Part shown: one piece after another, positions 31,464-40,468 of the stretch
Position numbering within the stretch: the stretch's first letter is position 1
Layout of the letters: each line of letters starts with the position of its first letter
Assembly: GCF_020164595.1 (NCBI RefSeq)
Contig: NZ_JAIQZE010000007.1
Span: 62,001 to 126,000, forward strand
Length of the DNA: 64,000 nucleotides
Direction: 5' to 3'
From: Psychroflexus longus
GTDB lineage: Bacteria > Bacteroidota > Bacteroidia > Flavobacteriales > Flavobacteriaceae
Translations under genes and position numbers: made by a program
The notes under the pieces: generated by a model
The model's input: only the letters and a program-made list of their open reading frames with translations
What the model was told of the DNA's origin: nothing
The model's database searches: none

Positions 31464-33098
31464 ATGCCTCTACAAACTCAATCTCCAGTACATTATAAAT
31501 CCTGGAAAGAACTTAGTTCACTTTCTGATAAAAAATATGATTTAGGAAAGTTATTCGCGTCAAATTCTAAACGTTTCGATAATTTTTCCATTCATAATGA
31601 GGATTTTCTAGTTGATTTTTCCAAAAACCTAATCGATCAGGATGTTTTCAAGCAATTACTCAATCTTGCTGAAGAAGCTGGTTTAAAAAATGCTATAAAG
31701 GCCTACTTTGAAGGTGATAAAATCAATGAAACCGAAGGTAGAGCAGTACTCCATACCGCTTTGCGGTCTTCCAAAAACAATTCAGCTAAAGTTGATGATA
31801 AAGATGTTTTTGAAGATGTTCAAGCTGTTTTGAATAAAATTAAAACTTTTGCCGATCAAGTTAATTCTGGAAATCGAAGATCATATGCTGGTAAAAAATT
31901 TACAGACGTTGTAAATATTGGTATTGGCGGCTCCGATTTAGGTCCGCAAATGATTGTTGATGCTTTAGCTTATTACCAGAAAGGAATAAAACCACATTTT
32001 ATTTCAAATGTGGATGGAGATCATGTCTTAGAGACTTTAAAAAATCTTAACCCTGAAACCACATTATTTCTCATTGTTTCTAAATCATTTACAACTCAGG
32101 AAACCCTTACAAATGCAAATACCGTAAGAGATTGGTTCTTAGAATCTGCAACTAAAGCTGATGTTAAGCATAACTTCGTTGCTGTTTCTACCAATATTTC
32201 TGCAGTGGAGGATTTCGGTATTGATAAAGACAATATTTTCCCCATGTACGATTGGGTTGGTGGACGTTTCTCTTTGTGGAGTGCCGCTGGACTTTCAATC
32301 GCTGTGAGTGTAGGTTCCAAAAACTTCCAGGATTTACTGGATGGAGCAGAAGAGATGGACATGCATTTTAAAACTTCAGATTTTAAGGAAAACATGCCTG
32401 TTGTCCTGGCTTTACTTGGTATATGGTATAATAACTTTATGAATGCTGAAAGCGAAGCAATTATTCCTTACACGCAATATCTTCAAAAATTGGCGCCTTA
32501 TCTTCAACAAGCCTCCATGGAGAGCAATGGAAAAAGTGTAGATAGAGCAGGAGTGAAGGTGAATTACCAGACGGGAACTATTGTTTGGGGTGAGCCAGGA
32601 ACCAATTCTCAACATGCATTTTTCCAGTTAATCCATCAAGGAACAAAATTAATTCCATCTGATTTTATCGGTTTTAAAAAATCGTTGCACGGTAATTCAA
32701 ACCATCACGATATCTTGATGGCTAATTATTTTGCTCAGACTGAAGCTTTAATGAAGGGTAAATCTCAAGATGAAGTTCATTCGGAACTTAAAAGTCAAGG
32801 CTTAGAGGTTGAAGAAATTCAAAAGTTACTTCCTTTCAAAGTTTTTGAAGGAAATAAACCTACAACTTCAATTTTGATAGATGAACTCACTCCTAAATCC
32901 CTTGGAAAATTAGTAGCCATGTATGAGCATAAAATTTTTGTACAAGGTGTGATCTGGAACATATTCAGTTATGATCAGTGGGGAGTTGAATTAGGAAAAC
33001 AATTAGCTAAAAACACGTTGAAAGATATTCAATCTTCACAAATCAAAAATCCACATGATTCTTCGACGACTGAACTTCTTAACTACTACAAATCTTAA
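31464..33098 (+). CDS. pgi: Glucose-6-phosphate isomerase
   Basis: Interconverts glucose-6-phosphate and fructose-6-phosphate. 544 residues with the two sugar-isomerase halves and both classical signatures: the VGGRFSLWSAAGLS segment and the C-terminal GVELGKQLA. The catalytic base region VWGEPGTNSQHAFFQLIHQG is present. The ATG directly follows the stop of the kinase gene, implying translational coupling. A terminator follows at 33113. Confidence 0.98.
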   Translation: MPLQTQSPVHYKSWKELSSLSDKKYDLGKLFASNSKRFDNFSIHNEDFLVDFSKNLIDQDVFKQLLNLAEEAGLKNAIKAYFEGDKINETEGRAVLHTALRSSKNNSAKVDDKDVFEDVQAVLNKIKTFADQVNSGNRRSYAGKKFTDVVNIGIGGSDLGPQMIVDALAYYQKGIKPHFISNVDGDHVLETLKNLNPETTLFLIVSKSFTTQETLTNANTVRDWFLESATKADVKHNFVAVSTNISAVEDFGIDKDNIFPMYDWVGGRFSLWSAAGLSIAVSVGSKNFQDLLDGAEEMDMHFKTSDFKENMPVVLALLGIWYNNFMNAESEAIIPYTQYLQKLAPYLQQASMESNGKSVDRAGVKVNYQTGTIVWGEPGTNSQHAFFQLIHQGTKLIPSDFIGFKKSLHGNSNHHDILMANYFAQTEALMKGKSQDEVHSELKSQGLEVEEIQKLLPFKVFEGNKPTTSILIDELTPKSLGKLVAMYEHKIFVQGVIWNIFSYDQWGVELGKQLAKNTLKDIQSSQIKNPHDSSTTELLNYYKS

Positions 33099-33112
33099 GA
33101 ACTGAAATTTAT

Positions 33113-33156
33113 AAAAACACAAATTCCGAAATTTACGTTTCGGATTTTGTGTTTTT
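33113..33156 (+). terminator. Rho-independent terminator after pgi
   Basis: AAAAACACAAA-TCCGAAA pairs with TTTCGGA-TTTGTGTTTTT with a small bulge and six-base loop. The symmetric A and T runs could work in both directions. Confidence 0.85.
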
Positions 33157-33194
33157 GGACTATTTTCTATTAAATGATTCAAATACTCTTTCTT

Positions 33195-33228
33195 TTGTAA
33201 CAATTAAAAGTAAAAAAGCATATTTTTA
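33195..33228 (+). promoter_or_regulatory. Candidate comM promoter
   Basis: TTG at 33195-33197, 23 bases, then TATTTTTA at 33221-33228, one base off TAnnTTTG. The long spacer lowers confidence. ATG follows 27 bases on. Confidence 0.35.
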
Positions 33229-33255
33229 GATTAACTAACCGTTAATCAGTTTATT

Positions 33256-34794
33256 ATGCTTGTCAAAGTTTTTGGAAGTTCCGTCTTCGGAGTTGATGCC
33301 GAAATCATTACTGTAGAAATCAACATGGAAAAGGGCATAGGCTATCACCTTGTAGGCTTGCCAGATAATGCCATAAGAGAAAGTAGTTTCAGAATTCAAG
33401 CAGCTTTAAAAAACAATGGATTCAAATTTCCAGGAAAGAAAATCATTGTCAATATGGCTCCTGCAGATATGCGTAAAGAAGGCTCTGCTTATGATTTAAC
33501 TCTGGCACTTGGCATTCTTTCAGCTTCCAATCAAATCAAATCTGATGATATTGATAATTACATCATTATGGGAGAATTATCTCTCGATGGAAGTTTGCAA
33601 CCCATAAGAGGAGCATTACCAATTGCTATTAAAGCCAGACAGGAAGGATTTAGGGGATTTATTCTACCCAAACAAAATGCAAAAGAAGCTGCCATTGTCG
33701 ATAATCTCGACGTTTATGGAGTTGAAAGCATTAGCGAAGTGATCAATTTCTTTGATAAGTGTGAGCCTCTAGAGCCAACTAAAATCAATACAAGAGAAAT
33801 ATTTTATAACAATCTGGCACATCCAGAATTTGATTTTGCAGATGTGAAAGGACAGGAATCTATTAAGCGTTGTATGGAAATTGCTGCTGCTGGTGGACAT
33901 AATATTATCATGGTTGGCCCTCCAGGGTCCGGTAAAACAATGCTTGCTAAGCGATTGCCGAGTATTTTACCCCCAATGAGTTTACATGAAGCTTTGGAAA
34001 CGACTAAAATTCATTCTGTAGTTGGAAGAGTAAAAGAAAATGTTGGTTTGATGGCCGAGCGTCCGTTTAGAAGCCCTCATCATACGATTTCAGATGTTGC
34101 TTTAGTCGGTGGCGGTGCTTATCCCCAGCCGGGTGAGATTTCTTTGGCTCATAATGGTATCCTTTTTTTGGATGAATTGCCAGAGTTTAAACGAACGGTT
34201 CTTGAAGTGATGCGTCAGCCGCTCGAAGATCGTGAAGTAACCATTTCCAGAGCAAAATTTACAGTAACTTATCCATCAAGCTTTATGCTAGTAGCTAGTA
34301 TGAATCCAAGTCCTGGTGGATATTTTAATGATCCAGATGCTCCTGTGACTTCTTCACCAGCTGAGATGCAGCGTTATTTAGGAAAAATCAGCGGACCTTT
34401 ATTGGATAGAATAGACATTCATATTGAAGTGACTCCAGTTCCATTTGATAAGCTTAGCGACGAACGCAAAGGTGAAAGTAGTGTCGAGATAAGAGAACGG
34501 GTCACCAAAGCTAGAGAGTTTCAAACAGAACGATTCAAAGATTTTGAAAATGTGCACTACAATGCTCAAATGAACGTGAAACATATCAAGCAGTTCTGTA
34601 AGCTGGAAGAATCTTCCAAAACTCTATTGAAAACTGCTATGGAGCGGCTTAACTTGTCTGCCAGAGCATATGATCGAATTTTGAAGGTATCCAGAACTAT
34701 CGCCGATCTTGAAGGTTCTACAGAGATTAAAGGCGCTCATATTTCTGAAGCTATACAGTATAGAAGTCTTGACCGTGAGGGTTGGTTGGGTTGA
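33256..34794 (+). CDS. comM: YifB/ComM family Mg-chelatase-like AAA+ ATPase
   Basis: A 512-residue hexameric AAA+ protein related to ComM, which drives branch migration during natural transformation. An N-terminal Lon-protease-like domain (about 20-170, KGIGYHLVGLPDNAI) is followed by the AAA+ module with Walker A GPPGSGKT at 221-228, Walker B ILFLDELPEF, and arginine-finger region RLDRIDIHIEV-like (LLDRIDIH). A C-terminal Mg-chelatase domain ends SEAIQYRSLDREGWLG. Nothing is missing. No other competence genes are nearby, so its role here rests on the family. Confidence 0.95.
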   Translation: MLVKVFGSSVFGVDAEIITVEINMEKGIGYHLVGLPDNAIRESSFRIQAALKNNGFKFPGKKIIVNMAPADMRKEGSAYDLTLALGILSASNQIKSDDIDNYIIMGELSLDGSLQPIRGALPIAIKARQEGFRGFILPKQNAKEAAIVDNLDVYGVESISEVINFFDKCEPLEPTKINTREIFYNNLAHPEFDFADVKGQESIKRCMEIAAAGGHNIIMVGPPGSGKTMLAKRLPSILPPMSLHEALETTKIHSVVGRVKENVGLMAERPFRSPHHTISDVALVGGGAYPQPGEISLAHNGILFLDELPEFKRTVLEVMRQPLEDREVTISRAKFTVTYPSSFMLVASMNPSPGGYFNDPDAPVTSSPAEMQRYLGKISGPLLDRIDIHIEVTPVPFDKLSDERKGESSVEIRERVTKAREFQTERFKDFENVHYNAQMNVKHIKQFCKLEESSKTLLKTAMERLNLSARAYDRILKVSRTIADLEGSTEIKGAHISEAIQYRSLDREGWLG

Positions 34795-34843
34795 TTTTAC
34801 TAAAGATTAAGCTCTTAAAGTTTCAAAAGTAATCATCATTCCA

Positions 34844-34851
34844 TATATTTC
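34844..34851 (+). promoter_or_regulatory. Candidate -7 box of pxpA
   Basis: TATATTTC, one base off TAnnTTTG, ending three bases before the ATG at 34855. As with recG, pfkA and the YkgJ-type gene, the transcript would have almost no leader. Confidence 0.4.
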
Positions 34852-34854
34852 GAT

Positions 34855-35604
34855 ATGAATAAAACTATTGATATAAACTGTGACCTCGGTGAAGGAGGGA
34901 AGTTTGATGCTGATATCATGCCTCTTGTTTCATCATGTAATATTGCGTGTGGTGGTCATTTTGGTGATAAAACTTCAGTAGATAAAGCCGTTAGTTTAGC
35001 TAAAACATATCATGTTAATGTTGGCGCTCATCCCTCATATCCAGATTTTGAAAACTTTGGAAGGAAGTCAATGGATTTATCTCCTGATGAATTAAAAAAT
35101 CATTTGCATCAGCAAATTGATTTAATAGAAGAATCTTGTAAAGATTTCGGAGTGAAGCTTCATCACATCAAACCCCATGGAGCACTTTATAACGATATGC
35201 GTAAAAGTCAAAACATTGCGGATCTAATTTTAAATGTAGTTACAGAAAGAAATTCAGACTTGATTTTATTCACTCCACCTTACATAAAATTCTCATCTAA
35301 AATTCCAGAATGCATTACTTTATGGATGGAAGGATTTGCAGATCGAGCGTATCAAAATGACTTAAGTTTAGTTTCAAGAAAAGAAAATGGAGCAGTCTTA
35401 AACGATCCAGATTTAATTTCTAAACGAGTACTATCGATGATCAATAATCAGGAAGTTTTATCTCTGTCTGGAGAAATAATTAATCATCAATTTGATACCA
35501 TTTGTGTTCATAGTGATACAGCAAATGCTCTAAAAATCCTTGAAATTTTAAGAGCTAATCTCACTCAAAACGGAATCAAAATTGGAGGGAATTATGAATC
35601 GTAA
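34855..35604 (+). CDS. pxpA: 5-oxoprolinase subunit PxpA (LamB/YcsF family)
   Basis: One of three subunits of the ATP-dependent prokaryotic 5-oxoprolinase, which opens pyroglutamate to glutamate and repairs a spontaneous glutamine/glutamate by-product. 249 residues with the YcsF signatures DINCDLGEG at the start, SSCNIACGGHFGD, VGAHPSYPDFENFGR and IKPHGALYND. The gene opens a pxpABC operon: pxpB starts 11 bases before this stop. Confidence 0.96.
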   Translation: MNKTIDINCDLGEGGKFDADIMPLVSSCNIACGGHFGDKTSVDKAVSLAKTYHVNVGAHPSYPDFENFGRKSMDLSPDELKNHLHQQIDLIEESCKDFGVKLHHIKPHGALYNDMRKSQNIADLILNVVTERNSDLILFTPPYIKFSSKIPECITLWMEGFADRAYQNDLSLVSRKENGAVLNDPDLISKRVLSMINNQEVLSLSGEIINHQFDTICVHSDTANALKILEILRANLTQNGIKIGGNYES

Positions 35605-36301
35605 ATTGCGAATTTTTCAAATTAATGAAACATCAATTCTTGTTGAATTTGATGAAGAAATTAATGAAAAGCTTTTAAATTATCTCCTTTATCTTAAAAA
35701 TGAATTACTGTCTGAAAAATATAAATCAATACTTCAGGTTATCAATTCATATAACTCATTGTTAATTATTTACGGTAATACTATAAATAATTTCTATGAG
35801 ACCAAAAGTAAACTTTTAGAGGTAATTTCGGACGCGAACATAGACAATAAATTGGATTCTCCAATTAAGAAAATCCCGGTTTGTTATGACCTTGAGTATG
35901 GTTGGGACTTGGAATTACTATCAGAGGATTTAGGCTTATCGATTGATGAAATTATAAAGAAACATTCTGAAGCTACTTACACAGTTTACTTTATTGGTTT
36001 TCTGCCTGGTTTCCCATATTTGGGAGGTCTGAATTCTTCACTTTTTTACCGAAGAAAATCTCAACCAAGACGACAAATTCCGAGCGGATCTGTTGGAATT
36101 GCAGACAAGCAAACTGGAATATATTCATTAGATTCTCCAGGGGGTTGGCAAATTATCGGTAGAAGTCCAATTCAGTTATTTAATTTAGAAAACTCCAATC
36201 AGTATTGTTATTTACAGGCAGGAGATAAGGTTCAATTTGAGTCTATTTCAAAGGAAGAATTTGAGCATATACAACCTAAATCCAATTATAATACATGGTA
36301 A
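35594..36301 (+). CDS. pxpB: 5-oxoprolinase subunit PxpB (allophanate hydrolase subunit 1-like, KipI family)
   Basis: Second subunit of the 5-oxoprolinase complex. The protein (235 residues from this start) has the KipI/AHS1 signatures VCYDLEYGWDLE, YTVYFIGFLPGFPYLGGL and PRRQIPSGSVGIADKQTGIY with SPGGWQIIGRSP. The ATG at 35594 is chosen because GGAGGG lies at 35584-35589, an unusually good ribosome-binding site for this group; a TTG at 35582 is the alternative. It overlaps pxpA by 11 bases. Confidence 0.95.
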   Translation: MNRKLRIFQINETSILVEFDEEINEKLLNYLLYLKNELLSEKYKSILQVINSYNSLLIIYGNTINNFYETKSKLLEVISDANIDNKLDSPIKKIPVCYDLEYGWDLELLSEDLGLSIDEIIKKHSEATYTVYFIGFLPGFPYLGGLNSSLFYRRKSQPRRQIPSGSVGIADKQTGIYSLDSPGGWQIIGRSPIQLFNLENSNQYCYLQAGDKVQFESISKEEFEHIQPKSNYNTW

Positions 36302-36302
36302 T

Positions 36303-37163
36303 ATGAGTGTAAATGTTAAGCAATCCGGTTTATATGCATCGATTCAAGATAAAGGTCGTGTTGGTGGAATGCCTCAGGGTATTCCCATTTCCGGAGCCAT
36401 GGACCTTAATCTTTATAGATTTGCTAATCATGTTTTGGGTAATGAAAGGAATTCTGCTTGTATAGAGTTTTATCAACAAGGACTGAAGCTGAAATTTGAC
36501 TCACCAACTTTTATTTGTGTAGCTGTAATTGGAGGGAAAATCTTTTTGAATGATGAACAAGTTGAACCCAACTCTATTTTAAAAATTAATAGTGGAGATA
36601 AGATATTGATTAAGCAATTAATTGAGGGAAACTGGGGATATATAGCCATAAAAGATGGTTTTGAGTCAGGTGCTTTTTTGGGTAGTCAAAGTTTTTACAA
36701 GGCATTGACTCAGGATCAACTTAAAAAAAATGATAAAATTATCTATGTTCCTTATGATGGAGAAAGTGGGGTTGATTTTCCACGATTAAATTTGGAGTAT
36801 TATAAAACTTCAGTTTTGGATGTTTTTAGGGGTCCAGAATATCATAAACTCAGTCAAACTCTTAAATATCAATTAAATAACGCCGAATTTTCACTCTCAA
36901 CTTCACGTAACCGGATGGCTTATGAAATCCAAGAACGCCTTGAAAATGAGTTGGAAGAGATCGTAACAGGTCCTGTTTTGCCGGGTACCATACAATATAC
37001 TCCAGAAGGTAAAATGATTGCACTCATGAGAGATGCTCAAGTCACTGGCGGTTATCCTCGTATACTTCAGTTATCAGAAAAAGCCATCAACTTACTTTCA
37101 CAGAAGAGAGCAAAATCAAAATTTAAATTCAACCTTACCGAAATAAATTCAGAAAAGATTTAA
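36303..37163 (+). CDS. pxpC: 5-oxoprolinase subunit PxpC (biotin-dependent carboxyltransferase-like)
   Basis: Third subunit of the 5-oxoprolinase (AHS2/KipA family), 286 residues. Signatures: GLYASIQDKGRVGGMPQGIP, SGAMDLNLYRFAN, DVFRGPEYHKL, and EIVTGPVLPGTIQYTPEGKMIALMRDAQVTGGYPRI near the C-terminus, given here in pieces of the family's usual order. ATG at 36303 follows the pxpB stop by one base; an upstream TTG at 36237 would overlap pxpB by 65 bases and is unlikely. The last 29 bases overlap the end of the opposite-strand aldehyde dehydrogenase gene. Confidence 0.94.
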   Translation: MSVNVKQSGLYASIQDKGRVGGMPQGIPISGAMDLNLYRFANHVLGNERNSACIEFYQQGLKLKFDSPTFICVAVIGGKIFLNDEQVEPNSILKINSGDKILIKQLIEGNWGYIAIKDGFESGAFLGSQSFYKALTQDQLKKNDKIIYVPYDGESGVDFPRLNLEYYKTSVLDVFRGPEYHKLSQTLKYQLNNAEFSLSTSRNRMAYEIQERLENELEEIVTGPVLPGTIQYTPEGKMIALMRDAQVTGGYPRILQLSEKAINLLSQKRAKSKFKFNLTEINSEKI

Positions 37164-38517
37164 AGGAATTTACTCGAGTATATGGAGGATATTTTATCGG
37201 AATATCTAGCCAGGTTTTGCGATTTACTATTGGTTTTTTTCTCGTAAATGTGTCGAAAGATGCTCTGCCATGATAATTTCCGATTCCGCTGGCTCCAACA
37301 CCCCCGAAAGGCAGCTTGTCGTTCACAAAATGCACAATGGTGTCGTTTATCACTCCTCCTCCAAAGTCAAATGTCTCATTTACTTTATTTGTGAAACCTT
37401 TACTTTCGCTAAACACATAAAGAGACAATGGTTTTTCAAAAGATGAAATCATTTCTTCCAATTCATTAAATGAAGAGTAGGAGTAGATAGGTAAAATAGG
37501 GCCGAAGATTTCTTCTTCCATAAGCGGTGATGATAAGTCTGGAGAATCTACCAAAGTTGGCGCAAGAAAATTGGTTTTCGCATCGTACTCACCTCCATAT
37601 ATAATATTTAGATCTTTCAAAAATCCTGTAAGTTTTTCATAATGAGCGTCATGGATCAACCTGGTGTAATCTTCATAAGAACTTTCAGAATAGAATTCCT
37701 TGAGTGTTGAAATAAGCTTTTCCTGAAATTCATCTTTGATTTTTGAATCGATCATTAGATAATCTGGAGCTATGCAGGTCTGGCCAGCGTTCAGAAATTT
37801 ACCCCAACAAATTCTTTTGGCAGCAATATCGATCTTTGCTGTAGAATCAATTATACAAGGATTTTTACCGCCAAGTTCCAGAGTATGTGGTGTCATATGC
37901 TTTGCGATTTGTTCAGAAACAATTCTTCCCACAGGGACACTACCCGTAAAAAATACATAGTCCCATTTTTGTTCCAGTAATATTTTTGCTGTGTCAACAG
38001 CGCCAGTTATAACTTTTGCCTGCTGCTCTTCAAAAACTTCATCAAAGATTTTCTTCAGAATATCTGCTGTGTGAGGTGCGTGTTCAGAAGGTTTCAAAAC
38101 AACTGTATTTCCACAAGCTATGGCTCCAATAGCTGGTGTAATGGCCAGCTGAAAGGGATAATTCCATGGGGCGATGACCAAAACTTTGCCCCAAGGGACA
38201 TAGTGGATTTTATCTGATGAAGGGAAATTGAGCCAGGCAGGTGAAACTGACTTTGGCTTAGACCACTTTTTTAAATTCTTTATGAATAGGTTTAATTCTT
38301 TATAAACTACAAATAACTCGGTTGTTAAAACTTCGAACTCTGGTTTTTGAAAGTCTTGATAAATAGCCTCTATTATATCTTGTTCATGAGTTTTGATATT
38401 AGATTTCAATTTTTTCAATATTGAAATGCGATTATCAACTGAAGTTTTAGATGCAATCCTTAAAAATTGGTCTTGAGATTTAAGTAATTCTATAATATCA
38501 TTTTCCTTAATGTTCAT
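37135..38517 (-). CDS. Aldehyde dehydrogenase family protein (class 3 type)
   Basis: A 460-residue NAD(P)-dependent aldehyde dehydrogenase of the short, class 3/fatty-aldehyde type, which lacks the N-terminal extension of longer members. Catalytic Cys248 lies in NAGQTCIAPDY; the general-base Glu is in TLELGGKNPCI; the nucleotide-loop region FFTGSVPVGRIV and C-terminal PFGGVGASGIGNYHG are present. The C-terminal tail (YPPYTRVNSFKSFLNLF) is typical of this subgroup. The frame to the stop is intact, so the 29-base tail-to-tail overlap with pxpC is real. It is divergent from the outer-membrane protein gene at 38617. Substrate unknown. Confidence 0.93.
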   Translation of the reverse strand: MNIKENDIIELLKSQDQFLRIASKTSVDNRISILKKLKSNIKTHEQDIIEAIYQDFQKPEFEVLTTELFVVYKELNLFIKNLKKWSKPKSVSPAWLNFPSSDKIHYVPWGKVLVIAPWNYPFQLAITPAIGAIACGNTVVLKPSEHAPHTADILKKIFDEVFEEQQAKVITGAVDTAKILLEQKWDYVFFTGSVPVGRIVSEQIAKHMTPHTLELGGKNPCIIDSTAKIDIAAKRICWGKFLNAGQTCIAPDYLMIDSKIKDEFQEKLISTLKEFYSESSYEDYTRLIHDAHYEKLTGFLKDLNIIYGGEYDAKTNFLAPTLVDSPDLSSPLMEEEIFGPILPIYSYSSFNELEEMISSFEKPLSLYVFSESKGFTNKVNETFDFGGGVINDTIVHFVNDKLPFGGVGASGIGNYHGRASFDTFTRKKPIVNRKTWLDIPIKYPPYTRVNSFKSFLNLFR

Positions 38518-38616
38518 GTTTATTAATTTTAAATAGATAATGAAATAAAATTCATTGCTAAACAGTTATTAATGTTATAAAGATACCGTTATTTGTATCG
38601 ACAAATTGTAATTATA

Positions 38617-40377
38617 ATGAATCAAAACTTAAAGTATTTTATTCTTTTTTTGTTTGGTATTTCCATAAGTTTCAATGGTACCGCGCAAAGAGATACGATT
38701 AGCACAGATAAACTGATTATTATTAAACAGTATTCGCCTACAGTTAATGATGCTTTTAAAATTAAACAAAAGCCCAGTGAAAAAGATACGATAAAACAAA
38801 CAAGGAAGCCAGTCTACTATACCTTTATAGATGTTCCTGTTGCTTCAACATTTACTCCAGCAAAAGGCACTGCTTCGGGCGTTAGAATGTCTCCGCCAGA
38901 TAAATTATACGAAAATTATGCAAGATTTGGAGCTGGGAATTTTGGTACCATACTAGCTGATTTCTATAGCAATTTTGACATCAATCGTGATCGCAACCTA
39001 AATGTAGAATTTTCTCATCTATCATCCCAAGGTGGCATTGATGATGTGGTCTTGGAAGACGATTTTTCTAATACCTCATTAGGATTAAAACTCAATTCTA
39101 AAGATCGTTATTTTGATTGGAACACTGGTATTGATTTTAATCACAGAGAAGTAAACTATTATGGTTTAGCGCCTGTGTTTACCAATTTATCAGAAGCGCA
39201 AATCAACGCCATCGATTCAAAACAGACCTATACCAAGTTTGAGGCTTTCGGAGGAATTCGCTTTTATGAAAATATCTTGAAAGAAGCTGAAATCAATGTT
39301 CAAAACTTTTCAGACGATTATAGCAACTCAGAGCAGCTTTTAAGAATTAAGCCATTGATTGAAATACCTCTAAGAACTCAAAAATTATCTATCCAAGGAG
39401 ATTTTAGTTTTTTAAGTGGAGCATTTGAAACCACTACAATACGTCCTTTCGAAAATAATTATCAACAGCTACAGGCAGATATCAATCCATTTGTAGAGTT
39501 GAGTTACGACAATGTGAATGTAAAACTTGGAGCCAAAGCTGTTTTTTTTAATGACTCTGAAGAGAGTTCCAGTGAAGTCTTCTTTTATCCTGATGTAAAA
39601 GTAGAATTCTTATTAAACCAAGAGACTGTAGATGTGAGTCTTGGAGTGAATGGAGGTCTTCAGCAAAACACTTATGAGAACTTTAGCTCATTAAACCCAT
39701 TTGTGTCTCCATTCCTTAATATAGAGCCAAGTGATCAGCAATACAATGCATTTGCAGGTTTTTCTGCAAAACTGCTGGATAATCTATCATTTTCAACTCA
39801 GGCAAACTATTCAAGCACATCCAATCATGCTTTTTTTATATCAAATCCAAGCAATGAGTTTTTATCCAGAAACCCTACTCGAAGAAATTTTGACTATCAG
39901 AATTCTTTCAGTGTAATCTATAATGATATCGATATTTTTTCTCTTTCAGCAGATTTATCGTACAAGATTGATAGTGATTTCACAATAGGATTCAATGGAA
40001 AGTATTCAAATTTTTCAACTGAAGAAGGTCAGGAAGCATGGAACTTACCAGAATTCGAATTGAAATCATACGCTAATTATAACTTTACAAAAAACTGGAA
40101 CTTTTCTGCTTCTTTGTTTTATATAGGAGAAAGAAAAGATTTTGTATCAGATTTTACAACTTTTCCATCTGGTGCTTTAGACATTAATGAATCATTTGTA
40201 AATACTGTCGATGGCTTTATAGATTTAAACGCCTCTGTTGAGTACAAATTCAATAATAGATTATCAGCATTTATAAATGCAAATAATTTATTGAATAACT
40301 CCTACAACCGCTGGCAAAATTTCGAAGTCCAGGGATTTCAAGTTTTAGGAGGTTTGATATATCAATTTGATTGGTAA
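38617..40377 (+). CDS. Large outer-membrane beta-barrel protein, TonB-receptor-like without a plug
   Basis: A 586-residue protein with a signal peptide (1-24, NGTAQ). A short N-terminal segment (DKLIIIKQYSPTVNDAFKIK) is followed by about 450 residues of alternating strands ending in GLIYQFDW, a C-terminal barrel strand with aromatic end. The final part (SVEYKFNNRLSAFINANNLLNNSYNRW) closely resembles the last strands of TonB-dependent receptors, but no plug domain or carboxypeptidase-like domain is visible. It is probably a stand-alone barrel or structural partner. ATG at 38617 is preferred to TTG at 38593 because it begins the signal peptide cleanly. Confidence 0.75.
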   Translation: MNQNLKYFILFLFGISISFNGTAQRDTISTDKLIIIKQYSPTVNDAFKIKQKPSEKDTIKQTRKPVYYTFIDVPVASTFTPAKGTASGVRMSPPDKLYENYARFGAGNFGTILADFYSNFDINRDRNLNVEFSHLSSQGGIDDVVLEDDFSNTSLGLKLNSKDRYFDWNTGIDFNHREVNYYGLAPVFTNLSEAQINAIDSKQTYTKFEAFGGIRFYENILKEAEINVQNFSDDYSNSEQLLRIKPLIEIPLRTQKLSIQGDFSFLSGAFETTTIRPFENNYQQLQADINPFVELSYDNVNVKLGAKAVFFNDSEESSSEVFFYPDVKVEFLLNQETVDVSLGVNGGLQQNTYENFSSLNPFVSPFLNIEPSDQQYNAFAGFSAKLLDNLSFSTQANYSSTSNHAFFISNPSNEFLSRNPTRRNFDYQNSFSVIYNDIDIFSLSADLSYKIDSDFTIGFNGKYSNFSTEEGQEAWNLPEFELKSYANYNFTKNWNFSASLFYIGERKDFVSDFTTFPSGALDINESFVNTVDGFIDLNASVEYKFNNRLSAFINANNLLNNSYNRWQNFEVQGFQVLGGLIYQFDW

Positions 40378-40468
40378 TAAACCCTTAATTTTCTTAACGA
40401 AAAGGAAACATTAGAAAACTTAATTTGAGTAGATTTGCCAAACATGTGATACAAAATACCACCTTTTA

